The translations under genes and the position numbers were made by a program. The notes under the pieces are model-generated. The model was not told the origin of the DNA. It saw only the letters and a list, made by a program, of their open reading frames with translations, and did not search any database. Of a stretch of DNA of 64,000 nt, positions 34,060 through 42,052 are shown in pieces. The DNA is from Microbacterium testaceum StLB037 (lineage in GTDB: Bacteria; Actinomycetota; Actinomycetes; Actinomycetales; Microbacteriaceae): NCBI RefSeq assembly GCF_900104345.1, contig NZ_FNJN01000002.1:579953-643952 (forward strand), in the 5' to 3' direction. Every line of letters begins with the position of its first letter. Within the stretch, counting starts at the first letter, position 1.

Positions 34060-34533
34060 ATGACCTCCGTGGCCCCCGACGATCCCTCGGGCTCGTCGCG
34101 CCTGGAGCACTCGCCCCTCGCCGACGACCTCGGCTTCCTCCTCGCGCGGGCCTCGGCCGTATCGCAGGCGGCGGCCAACGAGGCCCTCGCCGCGCACGAG
34201 CTCAAGGTGCGCTCCTACTCCGTCCTCGCGCTCGCGGTGACCGGCGGTCGGCCCTCGCAGCGTGAGCTCGCCGCCTTCCTGCGCCTGGATCCGAGTCAGG
34301 TGGTCGCCCTCATCGACGATCTCGAGCGTCGCGGTCTCGTCACGCGCGAGCCCGACCCGCGGGATCGGCGGGCCAACGTCGTGGCCGCCACGCTCGCCGG
34401 GCGTTCGCTCTACCGGCGCGCGCAGGCCGACGTCGAGGCGGGCGAACGTCGCGCTCACGCGGGGCTCTCGAGCGCCGACCGCGCCGAGTTGGCGCGCCTG
34501 CTGCGGGTGGTCGCCTTCCCCGGCGGGGAGTGA
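34060..34533 (+). CDS. MarR family transcriptional regulator (CouR-like)
   Basis: Winged-helix repressor of 157 residues. Recognition region PSQRELAAFLRLDPSQVVALIDDLERRGLVTREPDPRDRRANVVAATLAGR is typical MarR with the wing DPRDRR. Divergent from the hydroxycinnamate-type operon, and the inverted repeat in between is a likely binding site; in R. jostii the corresponding CouR is released by hydroxycinnamoyl-CoA. ATG 34060 has no ribosome site, and TACACT ends 6 nt upstream, so a leaderless message is likely. In-frame ATGs at 34021-34033 fall inside the operator and were rejected. Confidence 0.9.
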   Translation: MTSVAPDDPSGSSRLEHSPLADDLGFLLARASAVSQAAANEALAAHELKVRSYSVLALAVTGGRPSQRELAAFLRLDPSQVVALIDDLERRGLVTREPDPRDRRANVVAATLAGRSLYRRAQADVEAGERRAHAGLSSADRAELARLLRVVAFPGGE

Positions 34534-34594
34534 CGACGCCACTTGCGACGCATCCGAGCCGCCCCGCGCCCCGGGGCGACGCCATGCCCGACGC

Positions 34595-35182
34595 TCAGTC
34601 GCGCGGGTGCAGACGGTCGAGCAGGTCGAGGCCGTGGCGCGCCCAGGCGATCTCGCCCTCGGCGCGGTCGAGGAATCCCTCGTAGGTGAACACCTTGAAC
34701 GCCACCACCGCGTCGGGGTCGTGGCGGGTGTCGGTTTCGAGCCGGCGCGCGAGGATCGGGTGGGAGCGCCTCCGGATGGCATCCAGCTGGGACTGCCATT
34801 GTGCGCGGCGCAGCTCGTACTGGGCGATGTGCTCGTGCAGGTGTCGGCGGGCGACGTCGGGATCGGCCCACTCGAAGTACGCGGCGCGCAGGTGCGCGGG
34901 GTCGCGTTCCCGCGCGTATTCGATGGGTTCCTCCATCCACGCCCGAAAGGCGTCGACCCCCTCGTCGGTGACGGTGTACTGCGTCTTCGTGGAGCTCGCC
35001 CCCCACGGGACCGCCTCGTCGCGCAGCAGCCCGTCGGCGACCATGCGCTTGAGCTCGGGGTAGATCTGCGAGTCGGGCGCGTGCCAGACGTGCCCGACCG
35101 ACACGTGGAAGGCCTTGGCCAGGTCGTAACCGGTCATGGGGTGCGCGGTCAAGACGGCCAGCAGGGCGTACCGCAGGCTCAT
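34595..35182 (-). CDS. PadR family transcriptional regulator (VanR-like)
   Basis: Regulator of 195 residues with an N-terminal winged helix (LRYALLAVLTAHPMTGYDLAKAF, then SQIYPELKRMVADGLL) and a C-terminal helical dimerisation domain. Divergent from vanA; in Corynebacterium glutamicum the repressor VanR of the vanillate demethylase genes is also PadR-type, which supports the assignment. ATG 35182 follows GAGGAG; ATG 35218 is less well placed. The palindrome at 35241-35254 in the 92 bp gap is a candidate operator. Confidence 0.88.
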   Translation of the reverse strand: MSLRYALLAVLTAHPMTGYDLAKAFHVSVGHVWHAPDSQIYPELKRMVADGLLRDEAVPWGASSTKTQYTVTDEGVDAFRAWMEEPIEYARERDPAHLRAAYFEWADPDVARRHLHEHIAQYELRRAQWQSQLDAIRRRSHPILARRLETDTRHDPDAVVAFKVFTYEGFLDRAEGEIAWARHGLDLLDRLHPRD

Positions 35183-35240
35183 CGGCGACTCCTCGGGGTG
35201 CTTGCGGATGCTCGGCATCCACCGTATCTTCTCGGCTATA

Positions 35241-35254
35241 ACTATCCCTATAGT
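35241..35254. promoter_or_regulatory. Candidate PadR operator upstream of vanA
   Basis: ACTAT and ATAGT frame a 4 bp centre (ACTATCCCTATAGT). It lies between the PadR gene and vanA, next to a TATAAC -10-like hexamer at 35237-35242, 20 bp before the vanA start codon. AT-rich in a G+C-rich setting, which fits a regulatory site. Confidence 0.55.
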
Positions 35255-35274
35255 GAGTGGACGAGGGAGTTCCG

Positions 35275-36384
35275 ATGCAACAGACCGTGGCCGCCAAGCT
35301 GCTCGACCACCCGCGCAACGCCTGGTACGTCGCCGCGTGGGATCACGAGGTCGGACGCAAGAAGATCCTTTCGCGCACGGTCGCGGGCCGGCCCTTGGCG
35401 CTCTATCGGACCGAGGACGGTCGAGCCGTCGCCCTCGCCGACGCGTGCTGGCATCGCCTCGCACCGCTGTCGCAGGGCGCTCTGGTCGGCCCCGAAGACA
35501 TCCGCTGCCCGTACCACGGCATCACCTACGACGCCCGGGGCCGCTGCACCTCGATGCCCGCGCAGGAGACGATCAACCCGAGCGCCATCGTCCCCTCGTT
35601 CCCGGTCGTCGACCGATATCGCTACGTGTGGGTGTGGGTGGGCGACCCGGCGCTGGCCGACCCCGACCTCATCCCCGACATGCACCAGATGACGGATGCC
35701 GCCTGGACCGGCGACGGCCTGACGATCCACGCCCCGTGCAACTACCAGCTCGTCCTCGACAACCTGATGGACCTCACCCACGAGGAGTTCGTGCACTCGA
35801 GCAGCATCGGCCAGAAGGAGCTCAGCGAGAGCGAGTTCGTCACCAGCCACACCGACACCACGGTGACGGTCGAGCGCTGGATGCACGACATCGAGGCCCC
35901 GCCTTTCTGGCTGAAGAACATGAGAGACAAGTTCCCCGGCTTCGAGGGGCGCGTCGACCGCTGGCAGATCATCCACTTCGAGGCGCCGTCCACCATCTGC
36001 ATCGACGTCGGCGTCGCCAAGGCCGGCACGGGTGCGCCCGAGGGCGACCGGTCGCAGGGGGTCAACGGCTACGTGATGAACACCATCACGCCCGAGACCG
36101 CGCGTTCGAGCCACTACTTCTGGTCGTTCCAGCGCAACTACCGCCTCGACAGCCAGCTCATCACGACGCAACTGCGCGACGGCGTGCACGGGGTGTTCGG
36201 AGAAGACGAGGCGATGCTCGCCGCGCAGCGGGCCGCGATCGACGCCAATCCCGATTACGAGTTCTACAGCCTGAACATCGACGCGGGCGGCATGTGGGTG
36301 CGCCGGATCCTCGAGCGGATGCTGCTCGCCGAGGGTCGCGATCACGCCCCGGCACCGCGTGCGGGCGCGCAGGTGGTGCACTGA
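35275..36384 (+). CDS. vanA: Vanillate O-demethylase oxygenase subunit (Rieske type)
   Basis: Rieske non-heme iron oxygenase of 369 residues that would demethylate vanillate to protocatechuate, or a related methoxy-aromatic acid. The Rieske cluster ligands are Cys58/His60 in ACWHRLAPLSQG and Cys78/His81 in CPYHGITYD. The mononuclear iron site is in LDNLMDLTHEEFVHSS. N-terminal NAWYVAAWDHEV is typical for VanA. ATG 35275 follows GAGGGAG. The reductase VanB begins 1 bp after its stop, and a PadR regulator is divergent. Substrate by family and context. Confidence 0.88.
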   Translation: MQQTVAAKLLDHPRNAWYVAAWDHEVGRKKILSRTVAGRPLALYRTEDGRAVALADACWHRLAPLSQGALVGPEDIRCPYHGITYDARGRCTSMPAQETINPSAIVPSFPVVDRYRYVWVWVGDPALADPDLIPDMHQMTDAAWTGDGLTIHAPCNYQLVLDNLMDLTHEEFVHSSSIGQKELSESEFVTSHTDTTVTVERWMHDIEAPPFWLKNMRDKFPGFEGRVDRWQIIHFEAPSTICIDVGVAKAGTGAPEGDRSQGVNGYVMNTITPETARSSHYFWSFQRNYRLDSQLITTQLRDGVHGVFGEDEAMLAAQRAAIDANPDYEFYSLNIDAGGMWVRRILERMLLAEGRDHAPAPRAGAQVVH

Positions 36385-36385
36385 G

Positions 36386-37369
36386 GTGGCGGTCTCGCGC
36401 ACCGAGGTCTGGCAGTACGGCACCGTCGCGGCATCCCGTGCCCTCACGCCCGAGATCCGCCGCATCGAGATCGACGTCGACCAGCCCGCGCCGGTGAGTC
36501 CCGGCGCACACGTCGACGTGCGTCTGACCATCGCGGGTGAGCGCGACCGCCGGTCGTACTCGATCGTGGATGCCACGGACGGCGGCCGCCGCATCGCCCT
36601 GAGCGTTTACACGTCGCCGGTGAGCCGCGGGGGCGCGGCGGTGATGAACGCCCTCACGCCGGGGGACCGGCTGGAGCTGACCCAGCCGCTGAACGACTTC
36701 CCGCTCCGGCCCGGCGCCGACCGCTACGTGCTGATCGCCGGCGGCGTGGGCATCACCGCGATGGTGGGCATGGCCGCGCGTCTGCGCGACCGGCGGGCCG
36801 ACTACCGGCTGCTCTACGCCGGTCGTAGTCGACCGCTGATGGCCTACGTCGACGACCTGCGCGAGGCGCACGGCGAGCGACTGCGGTTGCACGTGCGCGA
36901 CGAGGGCACGTCGCTGTCGATCCCCGACCTCGTCGACGGCATCGCGGTGGGGACGGAGGTGTACGTCTGCGGGCCGATCCGCCTGATGGATGCCATCCGG
37001 CGGGAGTGGATGACGCAGGGGCGCCCCATCGCGGATCTTCGCATGGAGACCTTCGGCAACAGCGGCTGGTTCGAGGCGCAGGAGTTCGTCGTCCGCGTGC
37101 CGGCGAGCGGCATCGAGGCGCGCGTCCGTCCGAATCAGTCGATGCTCGAGGCTCTCGAAGGCGCCGGCGCCGACATGATGTGGGACTGCCGCAAGGGGGA
37201 GTGCGGTCTCTGCGAGGTCCGCGTCGTCGGCCTCGCGGGCGACATCGACCACCGGGACGTGTTCTACAGCGAGCGCCAGAAGGACGCCCGCTCGAAGATG
37301 TGCTGCTGCGTCTCGCGCGTCGTCGCACGGGACGGCGGCTCCGCCGTGGTGGAGATCGTCACGAGCTGA
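36386..37369 (+). CDS. vanB: Vanillate O-demethylase reductase subunit (PDR/VanB family)
   Basis: NAD(P)H reductase of 327 residues feeding electrons to VanA. Domains in order: flavin-binding (RRSYSIVDA), NAD-binding (LIAGGVGITAMVGMAARL and VYVCGPIRLMDAI), and a C-terminal plant-type 2Fe-2S ferredoxin (about 245-327) with cysteines in WDCRKGECGLCEVRV and MCCCV. GTG 36386 is placed 1 bp after the vanA stop, with AGGTGG upstream; the earlier ATG 36359 lies inside vanA. Confidence 0.9.
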   Translation: MAVSRTEVWQYGTVAASRALTPEIRRIEIDVDQPAPVSPGAHVDVRLTIAGERDRRSYSIVDATDGGRRIALSVYTSPVSRGGAAVMNALTPGDRLELTQPLNDFPLRPGADRYVLIAGGVGITAMVGMAARLRDRRADYRLLYAGRSRPLMAYVDDLREAHGERLRLHVRDEGTSLSIPDLVDGIAVGTEVYVCGPIRLMDAIRREWMTQGRPIADLRMETFGNSGWFEAQEFVVRVPASGIEARVRPNQSMLEALEGAGADMMWDCRKGECGLCEVRVVGLAGDIDHRDVFYSERQKDARSKMCCCVSRVVARDGGSAVVEIVTS

Positions 37370-37473
37370 GGGCCGTGTGGCGCGCCGTCGAGATGGCGGG
37401 CGCTGCGCGAGACGACGACGAATCGTGGATCGCCCCGCGCCTCGCGGGTGATCTGGGCGCGTGACCCCGTGCG

Positions 37474-38037
37474 TCAGTCGTCGAGGCGCGAGTGCTCGCC
37501 GAGGCGGTGCCAGGCGCGGTTGTGGTACACCAGCGCGGCTCCGGATTCGCCGGGCTCGAGGTCGCGTTCGACGTCGACCTGCAGGGCTTGAGCGGCGATG
37601 ACCGTGGAGCCGCCGGCATCCATTCTGCTGACGACCTTGCACCGGAGCCACGCGCGCACGCCGTGGTAGACCGGCTCGCCGGTGGGCAGGCGCGACCACG
37701 TCGAGGTGTCGGCGAAGCGATCGAGGCCGCTGGTGGCCCCCGCCCGAGCGAGCGAGATGTCCTCCGCGTCGAGCAGGTGCACCACGATCGTGTCCGCCGC
37801 GATGATCGTGGGCGTCGCCGACGACAGCGCGGAGACCGAGAAGATCAGCAGCGGCGGGTCGGCGCTCACCGACGACACCGACGAGGCGGTGAGGGCGACG
37901 GGGCCGTTCTCGCCGAACGCGGTGATCACGGCGATGCCGCCGGGGTGGCCGCGGAAGGCCCTCTTGAAGTCGTCCGCCGAGACGGAGGTGCCGATGGCGG
38001 GGGTGCTCTCGGGGGCGCCGTGCGGAAGCGAAGTCAT
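37474..38037 (-). CDS. Flavin reductase family protein
   Basis: FMN-binding split-barrel protein of 187 residues of the flavin reductase (HpaC/DIM6-NTAB) family, which supplies reduced flavin to monooxygenases. Pattern: FKRAFRGHPGGIAVITA, ALTASSVSSVSADPPLLIFSVS, FADTSTWSRLPTGEPVYHGVRAWLRCKV. ATG 38037 (MTSLPHGAP) is chosen; the upstream extension is unlikely. It stands alone, convergent with vanB, so its partner oxygenase is not evident. Confidence 0.87.
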   Translation of the reverse strand: MTSLPHGAPESTPAIGTSVSADDFKRAFRGHPGGIAVITAFGENGPVALTASSVSSVSADPPLLIFSVSALSSATPTIIAADTIVVHLLDAEDISLARAGATSGLDRFADTSTWSRLPTGEPVYHGVRAWLRCKVVSRMDAGGSTVIAAQALQVDVERDLEPGESGAALVYHNRAWHRLGEHSRLDD

Positions 38038-38181
38038 GAATACGACGGTAGGCGCTCGCGCGGTGCGAAGGCTCTGCTGGCGCAACACGGCGAAACGCTC
38101 TGAGCGATCACGTCCGTGGTGATCTCCTCCGTGTGAGGCTTCACATTTATCAATCCGTGATCATTCGAGCGCCCGAATTAC

Positions 38182-38212
38182 TTGACACGACGCGTTCTGT
38201 GAGCGCTAACAT
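38182..38212 (+). promoter_or_regulatory. Promoter with LacI-type operator for the ytfQ-like operon
   Basis: TTGACA at 38182-38187 is followed after 19 nt by TAACAT (38207-38212). The palindrome-like TGTGAGCGCTAACA (38198-38211) covers the -10. The same 14-mer recurs before the GH43 gene at 45895-45908. The leader to the start codon at 38285 is 70 nt and ends in a GAGGAGG ribosome site. Confidence 0.72.
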
Positions 38213-38284
38213 TCACACACGGCTCACCCGAGGGGCTGCATCACATGACCGGCATCGGAGCCGGCGAAACGAGGAGGTTTCATC

Positions 38285-39268
38285 ATGAAGGCGAACAAGA
38301 TCATCGCGGGCATCGCGCTCGTCGGCGCGATCGCGTTCACGGCCACCGGCTGCGCCGGAGCGGGCGGCGGCGGAAACGCCGGCGGCGGCAGCGGCGACAA
38401 GATCACGGTCGGCTTCGCCCAGACCGGTTCCGAGAGCGGATGGCGCAGCGCCAACACCGAGTCGATGAAGGAGGCGTTCAGCGAGGCCAACGGCTTCAAC
38501 CTCGTCTTCAACGCGGCCGACAACAAGCCCGAGGCGCAGATCGCCGCCGTCCGCAGCTTCATCAACCAGGGCGTGGACGCGATCGTCCTCGCACCCATCG
38601 TGAGCGACGGCTGGGACGACGTCCTCAAGGAAGCCAAGGACGCCAACATCCCCGTCATCCTCGAGGACCGCACGGTCTCTGCATCCGAGGACCTCTACGC
38701 CAGCTGGATCGGCCTCGACTTCAAGAAGGAGGGCGAGACCGCCGGCAAGTGGGTCGCCGACAACTTCGGCACGACGCCCACCAACATGGTCGTCCTCGAG
38801 GGCACCACCGGTTCGTCCGCCGCCACCGACCGCGCCACCGGCTTCAACGACGCGATCAAGGGCACCGACATCAAGGTCCTCGACTCGCAGACCGGCAACT
38901 TCACCCGCGCCGACGGCAAGACGGTCATGGAGGGCTTCCTCCAGAAGTACGGCTCGCAGATCAACCTGCTCTTCGCCCACAACGACGACATGGGCCTCGG
39001 CGCCCTCGAGGCGATCAAGGCCGCCGGCCTTAAGCCCGGCACCGACATCAAGATCGTCACGATCGACGCGGTGAAGGACGGCATGACCGCCCTCTCGAAC
39101 GGCGAGTTCAACTACATCGTCGAGTGCAACCCGCTCCTCGGTGAGAAGACCGCCGAGGTCGTCAAGAAGGTCGTCGCCGGCGAGTCCGTCGACAAGAGCT
39201 ACATCGTCGAGGACCAGGCGTTCGACCAGGAGCAGGCCAAGAAGGTCCTGGACAGCCGCCCCTACTGA
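38285..39268 (+). CDS. ytfQ: Sugar ABC transporter substrate-binding lipoprotein, YtfQ type
   Basis: Binding protein of 327 residues for a furanose-type sugar; E. coli YtfQ binds galactofuranose and relatives bind arabinose. Lipoprotein signal MKANKIIAGIALVGAIAFTATGC with lipobox TATGC and a Gly-rich tether. YtfQ-like blocks: VGFAQTGSESGWRSANTESM, AAVRSFINQGVDAIVLAPIVSDGWDDVLKEAKDANIPVILEDR, LFAHNDDMGLGALEAIK. First gene of a four-gene importer operon under a LacI-type operator; a stem-loop separates it from the ATPase gene. Sugar specificity is inferred from similarity. Confidence 0.9.
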   Translation: MKANKIIAGIALVGAIAFTATGCAGAGGGGNAGGGSGDKITVGFAQTGSESGWRSANTESMKEAFSEANGFNLVFNAADNKPEAQIAAVRSFINQGVDAIVLAPIVSDGWDDVLKEAKDANIPVILEDRTVSASEDLYASWIGLDFKKEGETAGKWVADNFGTTPTNMVVLEGTTGSSAATDRATGFNDAIKGTDIKVLDSQTGNFTRADGKTVMEGFLQKYGSQINLLFAHNDDMGLGALEAIKAAGLKPGTDIKIVTIDAVKDGMTALSNGEFNYIVECNPLLGEKTAEVVKKVVAGESVDKSYIVEDQAFDQEQAKKVLDSRPY

Positions 39269-39280
39269 TCCGCAGGGATC

Positions 39281-39302
39281 CGTCGCCGACTCCCCTCGGC
39301 GA
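39281..39302 (+). repeat. Intercistronic stem-loop between ytfQ and the ATPase gene
   Basis: GTCGCCGA (39281-39288) pairs with TCGGCGAC (39295-39302) around a 6 nt loop, 13 nt after the ytfQ stop. Likely protects the binding-protein message or reduces read-through into the ATPase gene, giving more binding protein than membrane subunits. Confidence 0.6.
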
Positions 39303-39404
39303 CACCCCGTCCGATCGCCTCGGCATCGACGGAACATCCTCCCCGGCGTGCGGGGTCGGTATCCACCGGCCCCGCACGCTCCCGATCCGAGAAAGCGATC
39401 GACA

Positions 39405-41012
39405 ATGACATCCGAACGGGCCGCCGCGACGACCTCCGAACGGGCAGCCGTGGTGGAGATGCGCGGCATCAGCATCCAGTTCCCCGGCGTGAAGGCGCTC
39501 GACGGCGTCGACTTCACCCTCTACGCCGGCGAAGTCCACTCCCTCATGGGAGAGAACGGCGCCGGAAAGTCCACTCTCATCAAGGCCCTGACCGGCGTCT
39601 ACGGGATCGACGACGGCGTCATCCGCGTCGAAGGGACCGAGCGACAGTTCCGGGCCACCGCCGATGCCCAGGCCGCGGGAATCGCCACCGTCTATCAAGA
39701 GGTCAACCTCTGCCAGAACCTCACCGTCGGTGAGAACGTCATGCTCGGCAACGAGATCCGACGCGCCGGCATGGTCGACTGGAAGGCCACGCACGCCGCG
39801 GCCGCCACCTACCTCGCCGAGCTGGGCGTGCACATCGACACCCGATCGATCCTCGCCAGCCACTCGATCGCCGTGCAGCAGCTGGTCGCGATCAGCCGTG
39901 CCATGGTGGTCGACACGAAGGTGCTCGTGCTCGACGAACCCACCTCGAGCCTCGACCGCGGCGAGGTCGAGCAGCTGTTCGGCGTGGTCCGCGATCTGCG
40001 CGACCGCGGCGTGGCCATCCTCTTCGTCTCGCACTTCCTGGACCAGATCTACGAGATCTCCGACCGCCTCACGGTGCTGCGCAACGGCACCCTGGTGGGG
40101 GAGTACCCCGTGGCGGAACTGGGTCGCGAACAGCTCGTGGCGAAGATGATCGGCCGCGAGCTCGGAGAGCTGGATGCCATCTCGGCCAGCGCCGAACGCC
40201 CGATCGACCGCACCGGAACGCCGGTGCTGCGCACCCTCTCGCTCGGGCGGAAGAACGCCCTCGAGCCCGTGGACCTCGACGTCTACCCGGGCGAGGTCGT
40301 GGGGTTGGCCGGGCTCCTGGGTTCCGGCCGCACCGAGCTCGCCCGCCTCATCGCCGGTGCGGATCGTCCCGACGACGGCACCGTCCAGGTGTCGGGCTCC
40401 GGGGCGCGCACAGGGTCGCCGCGGCACGCTCTCGACCGCGGCATCGCGTTCTCGTCGGAGGACCGTCGCGCCGAGGGCATCGTGGGCGACCTGACCGTCG
40501 CCGAGAACATCGTGCTCGGCATCCAGGCGCGCCGCGGCGCCCTGCGCAAGATCAGCGCCGCCGAGAAGCAGGCCGTCGTCGAGGAGTACATCACGGCCCT
40601 CGGCGTGCGCCCCGCCGACCCCAACGCCCTCATCCGCAACCTCTCGGGCGGCAATCAGCAGAAGGTGCTCCTGGCGCGCTGGCTGGCGACCGCTCCCGAG
40701 CTGCTCATCCTCGACGAGCCCACGCGCGGCATCGACGTCGGCGCGAAGGCCGACATCCAGCGCAAGGTCGCCGAGCTCGCCGAGAAGGGCCTCGCGGTCA
40801 TCTTCATCTCGTCCGAGCTCGAAGAAGTGCTGCGCCTCGCGCAGCGCGTGGCCGTTCTGCGCGACCGTCGTAAGATCGGCGAACTGGCCACCCGCGACGT
40901 CGACCTCGACGCGCTCGTGGCCTACATCGCCGAGGGGCAGCCCGAATCGGCCGCAGCCGCGTCACACACCGCACCCGAGACACTGTCGTCCGATCGGGAG
41001 AAGATCGCATGA
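39405..41012 (+). CDS. ytfR: Sugar ABC transporter ATP-binding protein, YtfR/RbsA type
   Basis: Double ATPase subunit of 535 residues. The first half has Walker A GENGAGKST, Walker B VLVLDEPTSSLD and H-loop FVSHFLDQ; the second half has a degenerate Walker A (GLLGSGRTELARL), signature LSGGNQQKVLLARWL, and Walker B LLILDEPTRGIDVGAKADIQ, as in RbsA/YtfR proteins. ATG 39405 is the first codon in the conserved region; the longer frame upstream overlaps the ytfQ end. Overlaps ytfT by 4 bp. Pairs with the permeases at 41009 and 42052. Confidence 0.93.
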   Translation: MTSERAAATTSERAAVVEMRGISIQFPGVKALDGVDFTLYAGEVHSLMGENGAGKSTLIKALTGVYGIDDGVIRVEGTERQFRATADAQAAGIATVYQEVNLCQNLTVGENVMLGNEIRRAGMVDWKATHAAAATYLAELGVHIDTRSILASHSIAVQQLVAISRAMVVDTKVLVLDEPTSSLDRGEVEQLFGVVRDLRDRGVAILFVSHFLDQIYEISDRLTVLRNGTLVGEYPVAELGREQLVAKMIGRELGELDAISASAERPIDRTGTPVLRTLSLGRKNALEPVDLDVYPGEVVGLAGLLGSGRTELARLIAGADRPDDGTVQVSGSGARTGSPRHALDRGIAFSSEDRRAEGIVGDLTVAENIVLGIQARRGALRKISAAEKQAVVEEYITALGVRPADPNALIRNLSGGNQQKVLLARWLATAPELLILDEPTRGIDVGAKADIQRKVAELAEKGLAVIFISSELEEVLRLAQRVAVLRDRRKIGELATRDVDLDALVAYIAEGQPESAAAASHTAPETLSSDREKIA

Positions 41013-42052
41013 AGAAATTCCTCACCCACCGCCTCGTGTGGCCGATCGCGGCTCTGCTCGCGCTCATCGCCATCAACACGATCTCGCGGCCGTCCTTCCT
41101 CAGCATCACCATGCAGAACGGTCAGTTCTACGGGTCGCTGATCGACATCCTGCGCAACAGCGCGCCGCTCATGCTCGTCGCCCTCGGCATGACCCTGGTC
41201 ATCGCCACCCGGGGCATCGACCTCTCGGTCGGCGCGATCATGGCCGTCTCGGGTGCCGTCGCCCTCACGGTCATCGAGGCCTCGCCCGACCCCGGCAACC
41301 TCGGCGTCGTGTTCACGGCGATCGCCGCGGCCGTCGGCGTGGCCCTGCTCCTCGGAGTCTGGAACGGTTTCCTCGTGTCGGTGCTCGGCATCCAACCGAT
41401 CATCGCCACGCTCGTGCTGATGCTCGCCGGTCGCGGCGTGGCCCTCCTCATCACGGGCGGCTTCATCACCACCATCAACAGCGATCCCTACAAGTTCATC
41501 GCCGGCGGATACGTCCTGGGGCTCCCCTTCGCGTTCTTCGTCGCGATCTTCGCGGTGATCGTGGTCGGCGTGCTCGAGCGTCGAACGGCCCTCGGCATGC
41601 TGACCGAGGCGGTGGGCATCAATCCCGAGGCCAGCCGACTCGCGGGAGTCCGTTCGCGCGGCATCATCTGGGGCGCCTACATCGCGAGCGGCGCTCTCGC
41701 CGGGATCGCGGGCATCCTCTACAGCTCGAACATCATGGCCGCCGACGCGAACGCGGCGGGTCTGTACATCGAACTGGATGCCATCCTCGCGGTCGTTCTG
41801 GGCGGAACCTCCCTCGCGGGCGGCAAGTTCAGTCTCGCCGGCACGGTCGTGGGCGTCTTCACGATCCAGACGCTGAAAAGCACCATCACGTTCCTCGGCG
41901 TCCCCCCGGCGGTCAGCCCCGTGTTCATGGCCGCGGCCGTGCTCATCGTCGTGCTGCTGCAGTCGCGTCGCTTCCGCGCGTACTTCCACACGGCGGGGCG
42001 CAGTGCTCTCCGTCCGATCACCCGACGTCCTGACGCAAAGGTGCTGTCCTGA
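41009..42052 (+). CDS. ytfT: Sugar ABC transporter permease, YtfT type
   Basis: Membrane permease of 347 residues in the RbsC-like (BPD_transp_2) family with about nine to ten spans. Markers: LMLVALGMTLVIATRGIDLSVGAIMAVSGAVAL near residue 50, GIQPIIATLVLMLAGRGVALLITGG, and AVVLGGTSLAGGKFSLAGTVVGVF. The start overlaps the ATPase stop (ATGA) and the stop overlaps the next start by 1 bp, so translation is coupled. Confidence 0.93.
   Translation: MKKFLTHRLVWPIAALLALIAINTISRPSFLSITMQNGQFYGSLIDILRNSAPLMLVALGMTLVIATRGIDLSVGAIMAVSGAVALTVIEASPDPGNLGVVFTAIAAAVGVALLLGVWNGFLVSVLGIQPIIATLVLMLAGRGVALLITGGFITTINSDPYKFIAGGYVLGLPFAFFVAIFAVIVVGVLERRTALGMLTEAVGINPEASRLAGVRSRGIIWGAYIASGALAGIAGILYSSNIMAADANAAGLYIELDAILAVVLGGTSLAGGKFSLAGTVVGVFTIQTLKSTITFLGVPPAVSPVFMAAAVLIVVLLQSRRFRAYFHTAGRSALRPITRRPDAKVLS

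Noticed and set aside
38245..39033. Frame-shifted plus-strand frame of 262 codons overlapping ytfQ
   Set aside because: Arg/His-rich shadow frame; the true gene at 38285 has a lipoprotein signal and YtfQ motifs.
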